A DNA stretch of 64,000 nucleotides from positions 119,126,458 through 119,190,457 of the forward strand of contig CM066994.1 of assembly GCA_033977485.1 (NCBI GenBank). Direction: 5' to 3'. A program made the translations under genes and the position numbers. This DNA is from Hydrangea macrophylla. Lineage: Eukaryota; Streptophyta; Magnoliopsida; Cornales; Hydrangeaceae. Each line of letters starts with the position of its first letter. The stretch's first letter is position 1. Below are positions 13,201-22,800 of this stretch, in pieces. The notes beneath the pieces are model-generated. The model had not been told where the DNA came from, ran no database searches, and saw only the letters and a program-made list of their open reading frames with translations.

Positions 13201-13636
13201 AATGGTCATTTTCAATTGCCTAGCCACCCTAATCATCTCCGCAACATCCATCTCGCTACCCAACATGCACTTTCCGTATCCGGGAAGTTTGTAAGTTAAC
13301 GACATGTCAACTTCTTTGATGTGAGGCCACCTTCCAATGATTTGCTGTACAATCTCGCCATATCGCACATCGTCCGTTAACCTAATGACCGCATCATCAC
13401 CGTCGTACGAACATATAATGATAACATGATTTTGCAATGACTCAGTTACAATCTGCACGTGAAAAACTTTTTCAGAAACATCAATTATGAAATACGCATA
13501 TCAGTGTGAAAATCAAAACCAAAATAAGAACTTATGAAAACGAGTGTGAAATTATATACTATAAAAGGACGCATCTGTGTGCATATTCACCCCCTTGAAA
13601 ATAAGAACTTATGAAAACGAGTGTGAAATTATATAC
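5228..13636. repeat. Dispersed GTGTGAAATT / AATTTCACAC motif in MULE noncoding DNA
   Basis: About 20 copies or near-copies: starts near 5228, 5564, 5736 (intron 1), 6801, 6894, 7022, 7058, 7091 (intron 3), 8366, 8387 (intron 5), 9054, 9142, 9172 (intron 7), 10639, 10727, 10759, 10855 (between the genes), 12242 (transposase intron 2), and 13504, 13544, 13621 (transposase intron 1). The fullest copies are dyads, such as GTGTGAAATTTCACAC at 12242-12257 and GTGTGAAATTACACAC at 10727-10742. I found none in the exons. They look like binding sites; the role is inferred. Confidence 0.85.
10213..11108. other. Convergent intergenic region of the MULE
   Basis: It holds the 3' flanks of the Ulp1-like gene (stop at 10212) and the transposase gene (stop at 11109). 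No ORF is supported. Four copies of the GTGTGAAATT-type motif lie between 10639 and 10865. Polyadenylation signals of both genes must lie here, but AT-richness prevents a firm choice. Confidence 0.6.
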
Positions 13637-13756
13637 TATAAAAGGACGCATCGGTGTGCATATTCACCCCCTTGATGATTTGATAATCAAGTATAAATAA
13701 TCATTTTGAAGATGTAAAAATGTATTAAACAGACAATCTATACACACCTCTTCCAT
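11109..13756 (-). CDS. MUDRA-like transposase of the MULE, 3 exons, about 700 aa
   Basis: Coding blocks on the minus strand: 13452-12351 and 12100-11109, joined through an intron with donor AAG|GTGTGT and acceptor GTGCAG|AAG. A 9-nt first exon (ATGGAAGAG, 13756-13748, donor GTGTGT) is proposed because the main exon starts at an acceptor (CACGTGCAG|ATT) without its own ATG. Order: acidic N-terminal region (DSSDDDAC); MuDR-type N-terminal and zinc-binding region (CTLRNEKGCQW ... HTCGS); DDE core with Asp in FLDGTFLKG (about 348), Asp in ISDRHPGI (about 410) and a candidate Glu in SLAEFW (about 515); SWIM finger CSCGDWQHHGFPCSH (about 602-616); basic tail (RKLPGRPKKKR). It should bind the element's ends and catalyse excision and insertion in the nucleus. 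No stop or frameshift was seen, so the MULE may be autonomous. The start is the least certain part. Confidence 0.85.
13521..13674. repeat. 77-bp tandem duplication in transposase intron 1
   Basis: Units 13521-13597 and 13598-13674 both begin AAAATAAGAACTTATG and differ at one base seen (TCTGTG versus TCGGTG). Each unit carries one GTGTGAAATTA motif copy. The near-identity suggests a recent duplication. Confidence 0.9.
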
Positions 13757-14323
13757 TATTCAGCCCAAATGTCCTGTTCTAAACTACAACGTTTGATCAG
13801 CCGAAATGTCCTGTTTTTATCAACTTACGAGTTTGCCTTCGGACTACAGGTATTTTCTTCTCAATGAGATCTCACAGAATTCATAGCCTTCAATCCAAAA
13901 CGTAACAGTGATACTCGTTGATGATGTGACGTCTTGACTGACTATGAAATACACTATAAATGCTAAAAATGTGAAACGTTTTTGTAACTGCTTTTTATAG
14001 TAAAATCCCTAAACTATCGGTATATTGTTTAAATAATTTCGGATTTGATTAGATTTGTTCAGATTTGGTAAGTTATTCAAACTTTAAATCTGATTTGTAA
14101 TATATATGTATATATATACGGCTCCCTATATATATGTTAGGGGTATAAAAGACATATACTAATTCTATAATAGGAAAATGTGGACTAATCTCTAACAACA
14201 TCTACAATTCTAGGGTCTATCATTGCGAAGTACCAATTGGTGGGTCTATTACAACAAACGTTGTCAAAATGGGATTTTTCACTAAATTTTTCTTGTTTGT
14301 TTGTTTTTTTTTTTAATAATAAG
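13757..14323. other. Right subterminal region of the MULE, upstream of the transposase
   Basis: AT-rich with no ORF. It contains the presumed transposase promoter and the right element end (GTTTGTTTG run near 14293). A CCAATTGGT block at about 14235-14243 mirrors one near 4513-4521 in inverted context, a possible relic of terminal inverted repeats. Confidence 0.45.
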
Positions 14324-14905
14324 GAAATGATGAGTCATTAGGTATGTGTCACCTCCTAACCATTTTTTTTTTCCTATTTCTCTTTACACCCCCTAACATC
14401 CATATACATTTATTATAAAATCCCTAAATGTTATATTAACTATCCAATTTTTAAGTGGGTATGTGTCTATGTCATGTATGGGTCCCAAACGTGGTCCCAC
14501 ATATTATATGAATGCACTAATTAGCCTACTAATTATGCTAAGTGTCCAATTACGACATCACAAGGGTACCCAAACTGGTCCCACAAATAAACATAAACGA
14601 TAATAGAATAGTAAAACACTTAATATTTTATCAATTAAACAATCATATGGCATCAACATATATTATAATGTACACATTTACATTTACATATCTACCATTT
14701 AATCAAATAAATACAACTAAATACAATTCATCAACCATGGACCTCCTGTGGATCCCATTTCACATTTGTCCAACTATGTCCTTTATTAGGCACTTATCAC
14801 ATCGGGGTAATTGAAATTTACCAAAATCATCACATGCAATTATTTATATTAATTAATACATGTCAAAATAAATGTTACTTCCATTTTCCGAGTACGGGTA
14901 TTACA

Positions 14906-15226
14906 ATATATGTATATATATATAGTCTCTTTATATATCTAAAGGTAAAAATGTCATAAAAAATGGTATTGAGTGGGTCATGGGACCTATTACTATACAC
15001 ATATGGGGTGCGGGGAAATATTGCTACACTAGGAAGGGAGGGGGGACTAATGGTTATATGACCAGGGTTGGTGGGATTTATTACCAAATTTCTATATTTA
15101 TGATATCTTTATTTTTTTTTTTTCTTTTTCGAACGGAAATTTTTTTATAAAGTTAGGACTAAATACTATAAATCTAAATCTATAAAATTTGCTAATGTAT
15201 ATATAATTTTATTTAATGTGCACGCG

Positions 15227-15262
<36 letters not shown>

Positions 15263-15620
15263 CATGTATATAAAAATATAAGGGATAAATTAGCAATCTT
15301 ACACATAAAAAATAGGTAGAGAAGAGGTGAATGTTAGTTTCCAAACTAGAGGGGAGGTCTCTGTAGTTGTCATATATCTTAAGGGAGGTCAGTGTAATTT
15401 GCCCTTCTTTTTTTCAGCTTTATTTGGGGACATTCTCAGGACTGAGCTTTTTGATTTTCTTGATTTTCACTCCTATTTTTTTTTTCTTTTTTTTACGCAT
15501 TGCCTGCACAAGCTGCTTATTACCAAATTGTCCTTTCTTTTTCAGGTGTGACATTTTGGTGAGGGGTCATCAAGTAATTTCAGTACCCTTTTTTTGGTTG
15601 ACCATGTCATGGGACATACT
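14906..15620. other. AT-rich gene-free sequence with CA/TA microsatellite
   Basis: Right flank of the LTR that ends at 14905. Contains a (CA)n then (TA)n tract at about 15225-15262 and several poly-T runs. Short frames here are low-complexity and are not supported. Confidence 0.6.
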
Positions 15621-15716
15621 ACTAATAAGAGTGGATTATTTGTTCAGCACCTACAAATATTGGGATCCATATATATAGGGGCGTGAGTCCAACTCAAATA
15701 ATCCACTCACATTAGT
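15621..15716. repeat. Small foldback (hairpin) of 96 bp
   Basis: Arms 15621-15642 and 15695-15716 are inverted copies (20 of 22 bases), with a perfect 14-bp core GAGTGGATTATTTG / CAAATAATCCACTC. It could be a short MITE or a remnant of one; no target duplication was identified. Confidence 0.6.
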
Positions 15717-16136
15717 TACGGTGCCATATCAATACGTCAAAGATACCTAAAAAAAAGTCTCATGAGCCATAGTTTGGTTCTTAATTTTGTTAATTAAAGT
15801 AAATGATCTACTATGATTTTTTTTTTTTTTTTGTACAATTTTGGATAATCATCTATCCCAATTTAATGCCAACATTTTATAATTTGGCCTCAAAATATTT
15901 ATAACTTGATTCAAATATTGCAATTTTGAAAACCAACTTGATTTTGGTGATTAAAAAAAAAGAAGCCAACTTGATTTTGATTGTTGATGAGTGGCCTTTT
16001 TTTTTTTATTTCATGTTCCAAGGAATTGAATTATTATGTGAAACAAAATAAAAATCATCTCATTTTAAAGCAATACAACCATTTGTAACCACACCGGGTA
16101 CTCCTCTTGATCATGTGCCTTGTGCGTGGATGTTTC

Positions 16137-16300
16137 TAGTAATATTAATGTCAGAATCACACAAAATTCTGCACAAAATAATCTTAGTTCTTGATTTCAG
16201 TGGACTCCATGTAGAAAGCACATGGGTCTCACACATGACCCACCAGAATTAAAGACCAAAGTTATTTTGTGTGAAATTTTATGTGACTCTAGCATTACTA
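16137..16300. mobile_element. MITE-like foldback element of about 164 bp
   Basis: The ends are inverted: TAGTAATATTAATGTCAGA... on the left and ...GTGACTCTAGCATTACTA on the right, continuing inward as CACAAAATAA / TTATTTTGTG and ACATGGGTC-type arms. TTC flanks both sides and may be a 3-bp target duplication. It is noncoding, and the superfamily is not determined. Confidence 0.6.
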
Positions 16301-17198
16301 TTCTAATAATATTAAAATATTAACATGTTAGACAGTAAAGGTTATGGGGCTTGCATTTACATGCCAAGCTATCATGGGCTAGGATTTTGGACTAGCCCAA
16401 CAGAATAGGATCCAACTTCCTCTACAAACATTAGTTCTAAACTTAACCCACTGCATTCCATGGTCGAAAGTAGATTCACTTTGGGATGGACTTTCGTTTT
16501 CAAAAAGAAGTTTTTAAAAATTTCAAATTGTGTTTACCGAGGCCACTTTTGGATGCTTTTGGTCCGATTGGTATAATATCCATTTTAATTGGATTAATCA
16601 GGTGATAAATAAACCACATCTTTTTTGGAATAATTAATAGTCCAAATTCTGTAGTAATATTTAGTTAAAATAGATTAATAATTCGCACCTCGGTTGAGGT
16701 TTCAAACGTCAGAAGTCAAACTATTTTAATGAAAATAGACGGATGATCCAATCCAATCCCCTCAAATCTTCTCCTTTAATCCTGCATAACAAACGTCACT
16801 CGAATCTCACAATGCTTTTCTCTTATACATACAAATTTTCAAATATTTTAAAGAACTTGAAATTTATCTTGACGAATTTTGCCAAATAATACATTCAGAT
16901 TATGCCATATTATATGAAAAACTTTTTAAATTTCTTCCCACGCTATTGAATTATTTTAAGTAAGTACAAAAAATGTCATCAAGTGTTTAGTATAAATTCC
17001 AAGTCGTAGAAATTTGAAACTAGTTTTAATTAATTATCTTACAACACTTTCTTGAATATTATTAATACTCCCAAATCTCTCTATATTTGAAAATGATTTA
17101 GATTATACGTTTTGTTGGATGGATAAAAAAGTAATATGAAGAGAAGAAAAATTGAAGGGAAGAAGTATTTATGAGAAAAGGGAAAGGAGTTTTCTCTC
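16301..17198. other. Gene-free AT-rich sequence
   Basis: I see no coding similarity, structured repeat or element end. It is probably old intergenic DNA. Confidence 0.5.
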
Positions 17199-17400
17199 AT
17201 TCTATTTATTAAAGAGATGAAGTCCTCTTTAGAACCTGACTGATGTACATACGAAAATTCTCTAGAGAGGGCGCCCTCTCTTTATTAAAGAAAGTGCTTA
17301 TATTTTGACCGTCGAATCGTGTTTAAAAACTAGATCTGATGGCCAAAACAGAGGCCCTCTCTTTATTAAAGAGAGGGAGCCTTTTTTAGAGCCTGGCTAT
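17199..17400. repeat. Diverged direct repeats containing CTCTTTATTAAAG
   Basis: TCTATTTATTAAAG...CTCTTTAGAACCTGACT (from about 17199) recurs as CTCTCTTTATTAAAG...CTTTTTTAGAGCCTGGCT (from about 17355), with a third partial copy near 17277. Noncoding, possibly a MITE remnant. Confidence 0.5.
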
Positions 17401-17555
17401 ACATATATGCACACACATTTACGCATCAAAATGAGGTTCTTTGAAGTTCAAAAAAGTTTAAAGTAGGGGAATGAGGATGCCTCTACTGTAGTTCTCTCAT
17501 TTCTTGTTATTTCTTTTTCCTATTCACACCACCAAACAATAATTTTCTTTCCTCC

Positions 17556-20536
17556 TGTAGACACCCCAATTTTGACCTAACGTCGAATTTAGGAGAGTGT
17601 CACCTCCAAGTCCGATGATGATAAGGACCGAAAGATTTGAAGTATTCCAAACTCTTCAAAAAGTCTCCAAAACGCGATCAAATTTCACAGAAAGGAGAAA
17701 ATATCAGGTATTTAGGGGAATTCGGATATAAAACACAATTTTCGGAAAAGATCTTCAAAAATAATTTGCTTTGAAAAGAAGGAAGACCTAAAGAGGGAAT
17801 CTTAGCTAAAAACGGCACACGGCAGACTGCCGCGGCACTCACTAAGTGCCGCCCGACAGTCAGGGAGTGCCGGTCCGGCATTCACCAAGTGCTGCCAACA
17901 TTTTCTGACTGCCGTTCACTTTTAAAGTCTGTATTTCGCAGTGCAATACGTATGCGTATGCGAATAAGAACAAAAAACTGATAAAGTAAGACTGACAAAA
18001 ATGCGGCAATCCATTAATTTCAGCGGCATTTGATGAATGCCGCGCGGCAGTCGCGTAGTACCGCGACGGCAGTCATGAACTACCGCGGTGGCATTCACGG
18101 ACTGCCGTGAAAGTTTCTGGACAGCCACGCTGGGCAGCAGTCTGCATAATTTCAGAAAGTACATATTGTACCACCAAATGAGGGATTTACACCTGTCTTT
18201 TACTCCGAATTTACTAAAATTACCTAGGTATTTTTGTCTATATAAGAAGAGGTATCTTCATTGAAAAGGAGAGACAAAAAAAAAAAAGAAAAGAAGGGGA
18301 AACACAAAAAAGACTACCATTACACCAACATTTTTTGGAGAGAAAAAAAGAGAGTTTGGAGAGTTTGAAGAAGAGTTTGGAAGATTTTCAAAGGAGAGAA
18401 ACTTTGAGGATAGTTTGGAGATGACCCTCTAATCTTAGTTGTGTTTTCTTTCTTTTGAGCTTCTAATTTACAAGTCATTTAGTTTTTCTTGATTAAGTTT
18501 TAGAGTTTGTTAAGTAAACTTGGAAGTCCTTACTTCCTAGTTCTTTGATCCTTCTTCTATTTTTCTTGTAAATGTTCTTCTTTTGAGATTCTTGGAGATC
18601 TTCAATATCTCCTTTGAAAGCTCTTGAGTTTGGTGTCTTGAATCTCATGTAAGCTTATACTTCACATGGGAGTCAAAGTTTGATCATCACTTTTTATAAA
18701 TAAATAGATGGATCCAAGTCCATGCTTATGACTTGAGTCCTCTAGCTTGATGTTTCATGGAATCCCTTCTATATTCCTTTGAGACCCATGAGTATTAACC
18801 ATATCTTCATCTCCAATGACCATCAAGTGGTAGGAGAAAGTATTTTGGGTCTAAACTCATCCCTACGGTTTTGATTCATCATCTTGAGATTTCATGAAGT
18901 CTATTCATACTTCATTTGAAACCTACAAATATAAAAGTCTCTAGCCTCCAATGACCATCAAATGGTAGGAGAAGTGGTTTGGTTTAAACCCAACTTCATG
19001 GTTTAATAGTTGGGGTTAACAAATAAAAATTGAACTTGACAAATGAAAACAGTGAATTCACAAACTGTTTTTGATCAAAGATTTTTAGTTTGAAATCTAA
19101 CCGTTGAAATCAAGTGAAACCAACGGGAAAGTGTCAATAACACAGTAATCTACCACTGTAATTTTTGTTTTAAGGTGGTTTTATGTTTAGAAGGGTTTGA
19201 TCATGGGTTTTGTGAGCCAACCACAATCTGTCCAGAGTTTCAGAATAGTTTCAGAACAGCAAGTCTATTTTGAAATTCATAAATCAGAATTCTAATGGAG
19301 TTTTTGGGGTCTCTAATAATTTTTTCTAGGTACCTTAATGTGTTAGGAAGATCCCCTAAAAAGATCTAAGTGTTTCTCATTTTTTTGCTAATTTTAAAAA
19401 ATCAAACAATATCTCTGGACAGAGAGTTGTACATCTCTGAGTGACGTCTGGTTCTTGTCCTTTTCCCAGAGATCTAACCGTTGAAACCTTGATTTTCTTT
19501 TTGATTTGGAAACTAGACTGACAGAGGAATCTTGTGTCCAAAATTCACCGACATCAAACCATGGGAGACGTGCTTTTTCTTTTCTTAAAGTTCTGGTCTG
19601 CTCTCTGCAATTTTCAGAATTTCATGACACATTTGACCAACTTTGTAAATAATGGCCCAAATGATTCTCTTATGACTTAGGGCTTAAACCATATCTTAAT
19701 AATGATTAATTAGACTTAAATCTCAAAGCTAAATGATTCAAGTCAATGGATAAATTCATAGTTAATAGCCTACTCTTGTTCATATTCATGAATTCATGTA
19801 CATTGATGCTTATAATTAGAACTAGTAATTGGATAAAGTTGGATTTCATTGCTTGCTAGGTATAAGCTAGAGAATTAGGATTGATTGTTTGATATCATAT
19901 TATTATTATGTGAAGCATGTGGACTAACCCTTTGTTTTGTAGCGCTATTAAGGTATGATTTCTAGGACTCCTCTTTAGTTTATCTTAATTTCTTGATTTT
20001 ATTGATTTTTCGACTTAATGCGCGACACCTTAGAATTAGGTTTTGCCTTATGTGTATATGTGATTAGAGACTCTTTTTAGGATTTTCTTTTGTTCGCATG
20101 CATTGCACGTTTACTATCGCTGCTGGATCCCGGGCAAGTGCACTTGTTCTCCATTGCATATCATATCGCTTGCTACCTGAATTATGTGGCTTTTGAATGG
20201 TATTTTGTCAATTGCAATTTTACACCCTTTGGACATGCTTTTGTGATGTATATGTATATATGTATTAGTTGAGGGCATGCTTAGATTAATAAATTTGATT
20301 AAAAGGATGTTGAGTAGAGGCCTATCGCAAGGTAGGATGAGAGAGGGTGTTTTAGTCCGACGGGCTCCTTCCTCTCTTATTCCATAATCCCCGGACCTAG
20401 TTAATCTCTGGTTTCTAAAAGATCAGTTTGCTTTTAAAATGGTTTCTTAATTCTCTTTTTAAAAATTAAGTGGCGACTCATTTGTTTTTGAATTTGATTT
20501 TGAAAAGCTGTGGTTAAGAAAATTGCGATATCCACA
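17556..20536 (+). mobile_element. Solo LTR (2981 bp), TGTAGACACCCC family, TSD CCTCC
   Basis: Starts TGTAGACACCCC at 17556 and ends ...GCGATATCCACA at 20536, flanked by CCTCC at 17551-17555 and 20537-20541. No second LTR or internal region is present, so this is a solo LTR left by unequal recombination. It is related to the minus-strand LTR at 42196-45163: both start TGTAGACAC, share a TTTTAGTC...GGCTCCTTCCTCTC block and a GTGRCGACTC block near the end, and end CCACA. TATA-like CTATATAAG at about 18238 lies just after a GC-rich palindrome array. The family resembles long-LTR Gypsy (Tat-like) elements, but without protein the clade stays open. Confidence 0.9.
17821..18118. repeat. Array of GCGGCAnT-N5-AnTGCCGC inverted units upstream of the LTR TATA
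   Basis: At least six units of 8-bp arm, 5-bp spacer, 8-bp inverted arm. Perfect ones are at 17832-17852 (GCGGCACT/AGTGCCGC) and 18023-18043 (GCGGCATT/AATGCCGC); degenerate ones follow near 17853-17870, 17877-17898, 18044-18064 and 18066-18086. The GC-rich block stands out from the AT-rich surroundings and ends about 120 bp before the TATA box. Confidence 0.85.
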
Positions 20537-20541
20537 CCTCC

Positions 20542-21898
20542 CCTTCCTTCTATATTTCCCTTCTCCTTCTGGAACAACCAAGTTATCCTTGGCTTAAACT
20601 ATAGCTTGATTGGCTATGAAAGAAAGATGATATTGGGTTGTTAGGAGGGAACCCGGGCCTCCGATCGTACACAATTGTATACTTGGAACAAAATTCTGCA
20701 TATATTATTCATAAAGTAAGTATTTGGGTACAAACAAATTTCACAAACACAAACACAATCTACAAATATCATAATGTGTTTCTCTCTCTTCTCTGTGGAC
20801 CTCACAGTATCAGTGGACCCCAAAATATCAATGAACCCACTAAGAGAGAGATATACATATTGTGGGAAACTACCAACTAAAAATTAGGAACTAAAATAAA
20901 AGACTAGATCCACTTAATAAGTCTCCCAATAAGAAGAGAGATTATTTAACTAAATCTAATACTCTTGTAGCAACTCAACAAACTACAAACAAATGAAACA
21001 AACTCTAGATATTACTAAAACCGTAACACCCTTCCTCCCAAGCCTATTTAGGTCCTGTTTATGGGAGGAGGCAGTAACTCTGAGATTTTGAGAATTAAAA
21101 TTTTTTTTTTTAGTATTTTTACATTTAGGCCCCCCTCAACTTATGTTTAAGCCTCCCAAAGAGGTCTAAGGTTCAATTTAGTGACATCAACTACATATAT
21201 ATTGATATACATGTATATACAACTCAAAGAAAAGACGCCTAGAATTTTAAAAATTACACTTTTAGTGTGAGAATTTTATGCATTTTTAGAATTTTGAAAC
21301 ACACTATACAATATTTACGTGTCTCCTATATAGACTCATATTATAAGCATATCCCAAAAAAATCGCAATTATATACAAGTAGACCCTAAAAAAAAATCGT
21401 TAATTTTATATCAATAGACCCCAAAAAATCGCCTCAGGGCGCTGCCCCCGAACTCCCGTATAGCTTAGGCCCCCCTGACCAAAATTTCTGGCTCCGCCCC
21501 TGGTCCTATTTGGCAATAGGTATTACATTTGTAATTCAATCGCTTAAAAATGCATTTGATCAATTAAGACACATTTTTCTATGATGCAATTGCAAAAGTT
21601 TATTTGTAAAATTGTTTCATTTTAACTTTTGGAGTTGTATTATAATTAATGAACTGAAAAAAAAAAATAGATAAAGAAGAAGGAAATTGTTAAGGGATAG
21701 TTAGATTTCAATCAACTTTTTGTACAAACTTTAAAAGTCATTGTACTACTTTTTGAAAATTTAAAAAACATCAACAATAATTAAATTTTTTTAAAAAAAG
21801 TCATCAAAAATAAAATAAAAAATATCAACTTTTTAATAGTTATTTTGTATTTTAGTCGACCTTTTGTTTTCAATATTCTAAACTTGCACTAAAACATT
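20542..21898. other. Gene-free region with a repeat fragment marked by GGGGCGGAGCCAG
   Basis: Read on the minus strand, 21504 to about 21060 starts with a GGGGCGGAGCCAG block and contains GGGGGGCCTAA twice (about 21465 and 21128). I recognise this as a dispersed plant repeat pattern but cannot assign its class. The rest is AT-rich with no supported gene. Confidence 0.45.
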
Positions 21899-22030
21899 TG
21901 AAGACTTTGCTCCCAACGTTTGAAGACTTGCTCTGAACGTTATGAAGAGTTGCCCCTGACTTTTAAACGGGTTGCTCTCTGTGTTTGGAAGAGTAGCTCC
22001 CAATGTTTCGAAGAATTGCTCCCACCTGTA
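21899..22030. repeat. 22-bp minisatellite, 6 units, ending at the CACTA element
   Basis: Units start at 21899, 21921, 21943, 21965, 21987 and 22009, each exactly 22 bp, with consensus near TGAAGAGTTGCTCCCAACGT. Sequence diverges but the period does not. The array ends at 22030, three bases before CACTA at 22034. Confidence 0.9.
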
Positions 22031-22800
22031 TAACACTACAAAAAAACAGGCCTTTTGTGACAAAAGTTTTTATGACGGATCAAAATCCATCACAAAAAGT
22101 TTTTTTTGTAACGAATTTTGTAACGAAATTATATCCAACACAAATAATATTTATTCGTGACAGAAAAGAAAATTTCCATCACAATTACTATTTATTCGTG
22201 ACGGAAATGTACCTATCCGACACAAATATATTTTTATTCATAACGAAAATATACCTATCCGACACAAAAAAAAAAATTCTATTTGTGACGAATTAATTGA
22301 CACACGACACAAATATACTATGGCAATTTGCAAAATAAACACTATACGAAAATTTTTCCCAAAATTTTTCCTCTTTTAACATTTCCCTCGATGCACTAGT
22401 TAACATTGTGCCCTAAAACATTTCCCCCTATACACTGTTAAGAGAGAGGGAAAGGACGCGATCACCATCACCAAAAACCAGTCACGATGGAGAAATTACC
22501 GTCTGCTACATTTCTCTACAGGTCTCTCTCTCTCTATATATATATATCGATGGTGAATCGGGGATCATCATCACCAGCGCCGTCTGTTCTTATCTATGGA
22601 GACTGAACTTAATCTCTATGTTCTTAATCTCCAGATTGAACTTTACTCTTTCAGCATATTGTTCGGTTTCCATTTCTCCTTCAATCCTCTTTTTTCTTAG
22701 AGAATCCTCCAAAGTTCGTACAAAATGCCGCCGGAATGTTTGGGTTTACTCTTTCAATCCTTTATTCTTAATCCTTTTTCTTAGAAAATCTTCCAACTTA

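Larger units (their letters stand above)
4443..14323. mobile_element. Autonomous-looking Mutator-like element (MULE) with MUDRA and Ulp1-like genes
   Basis: About 9.9 kb interrupting an LTR. It carries two convergent genes: a Ulp1-like protein gene (+, 4884-10212) and a MUDRA-type transposase (-, 13756-11109), both readable without frameshift. A candidate 9-bp target duplication is TAAATGAAG (4434-4442) and GAAATGATG (14324-14332), matching at 7 of 9 bases. Long terminal inverted repeats are not obvious. Both ends carry GTTTG runs, and a CCAATTGGT block lies about 70-110 bp inside each end, so the inverted repeats may be strongly diverged or absent, as in VANDAL-type MULEs. Noncoding parts are rich in GTGTGAAATT / AATTTCACAC. 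Known families with this gene pair are plant MULEs with Ulp1 domains (Kaonashi/KI-MULE, VANDAL). The ends are approximate. Confidence 0.8.
2886..14905 (-). mobile_element. Minus-strand chromovirus 5' LTR, split by a MULE
   Basis: The LTR begins TGTCACGCCC at 2886 next to a primer-binding site and ends ...GTACGGGTATTACA at 14905, matching the ends of the LTR at 48048-50515. The left piece (2886 to about 4442) holds the transcribed and U5 side. The right piece (about 14324-14905) holds the U3 side, including the GGGTCCC...GGTCCCACATATT block shared with 50128-50155. Joined, the pieces give about 2.1 kb, the expected LTR size, which argues that the DNA between them is an insertion. The right piece has no gene. 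Confidence 0.75.

Noticed and set aside
14088..14960. Similarity between the AT-rich tracts at 14100 and 14906 as a long target duplication
   Set aside because: Only ATATGTATATATA-type low-complexity DNA matches; it does not extend into unique sequence.
15327..15678. Hydrophobic frames in the region 15327-15678
   Set aside because: Low-complexity poly-T translation with no conserved motif.
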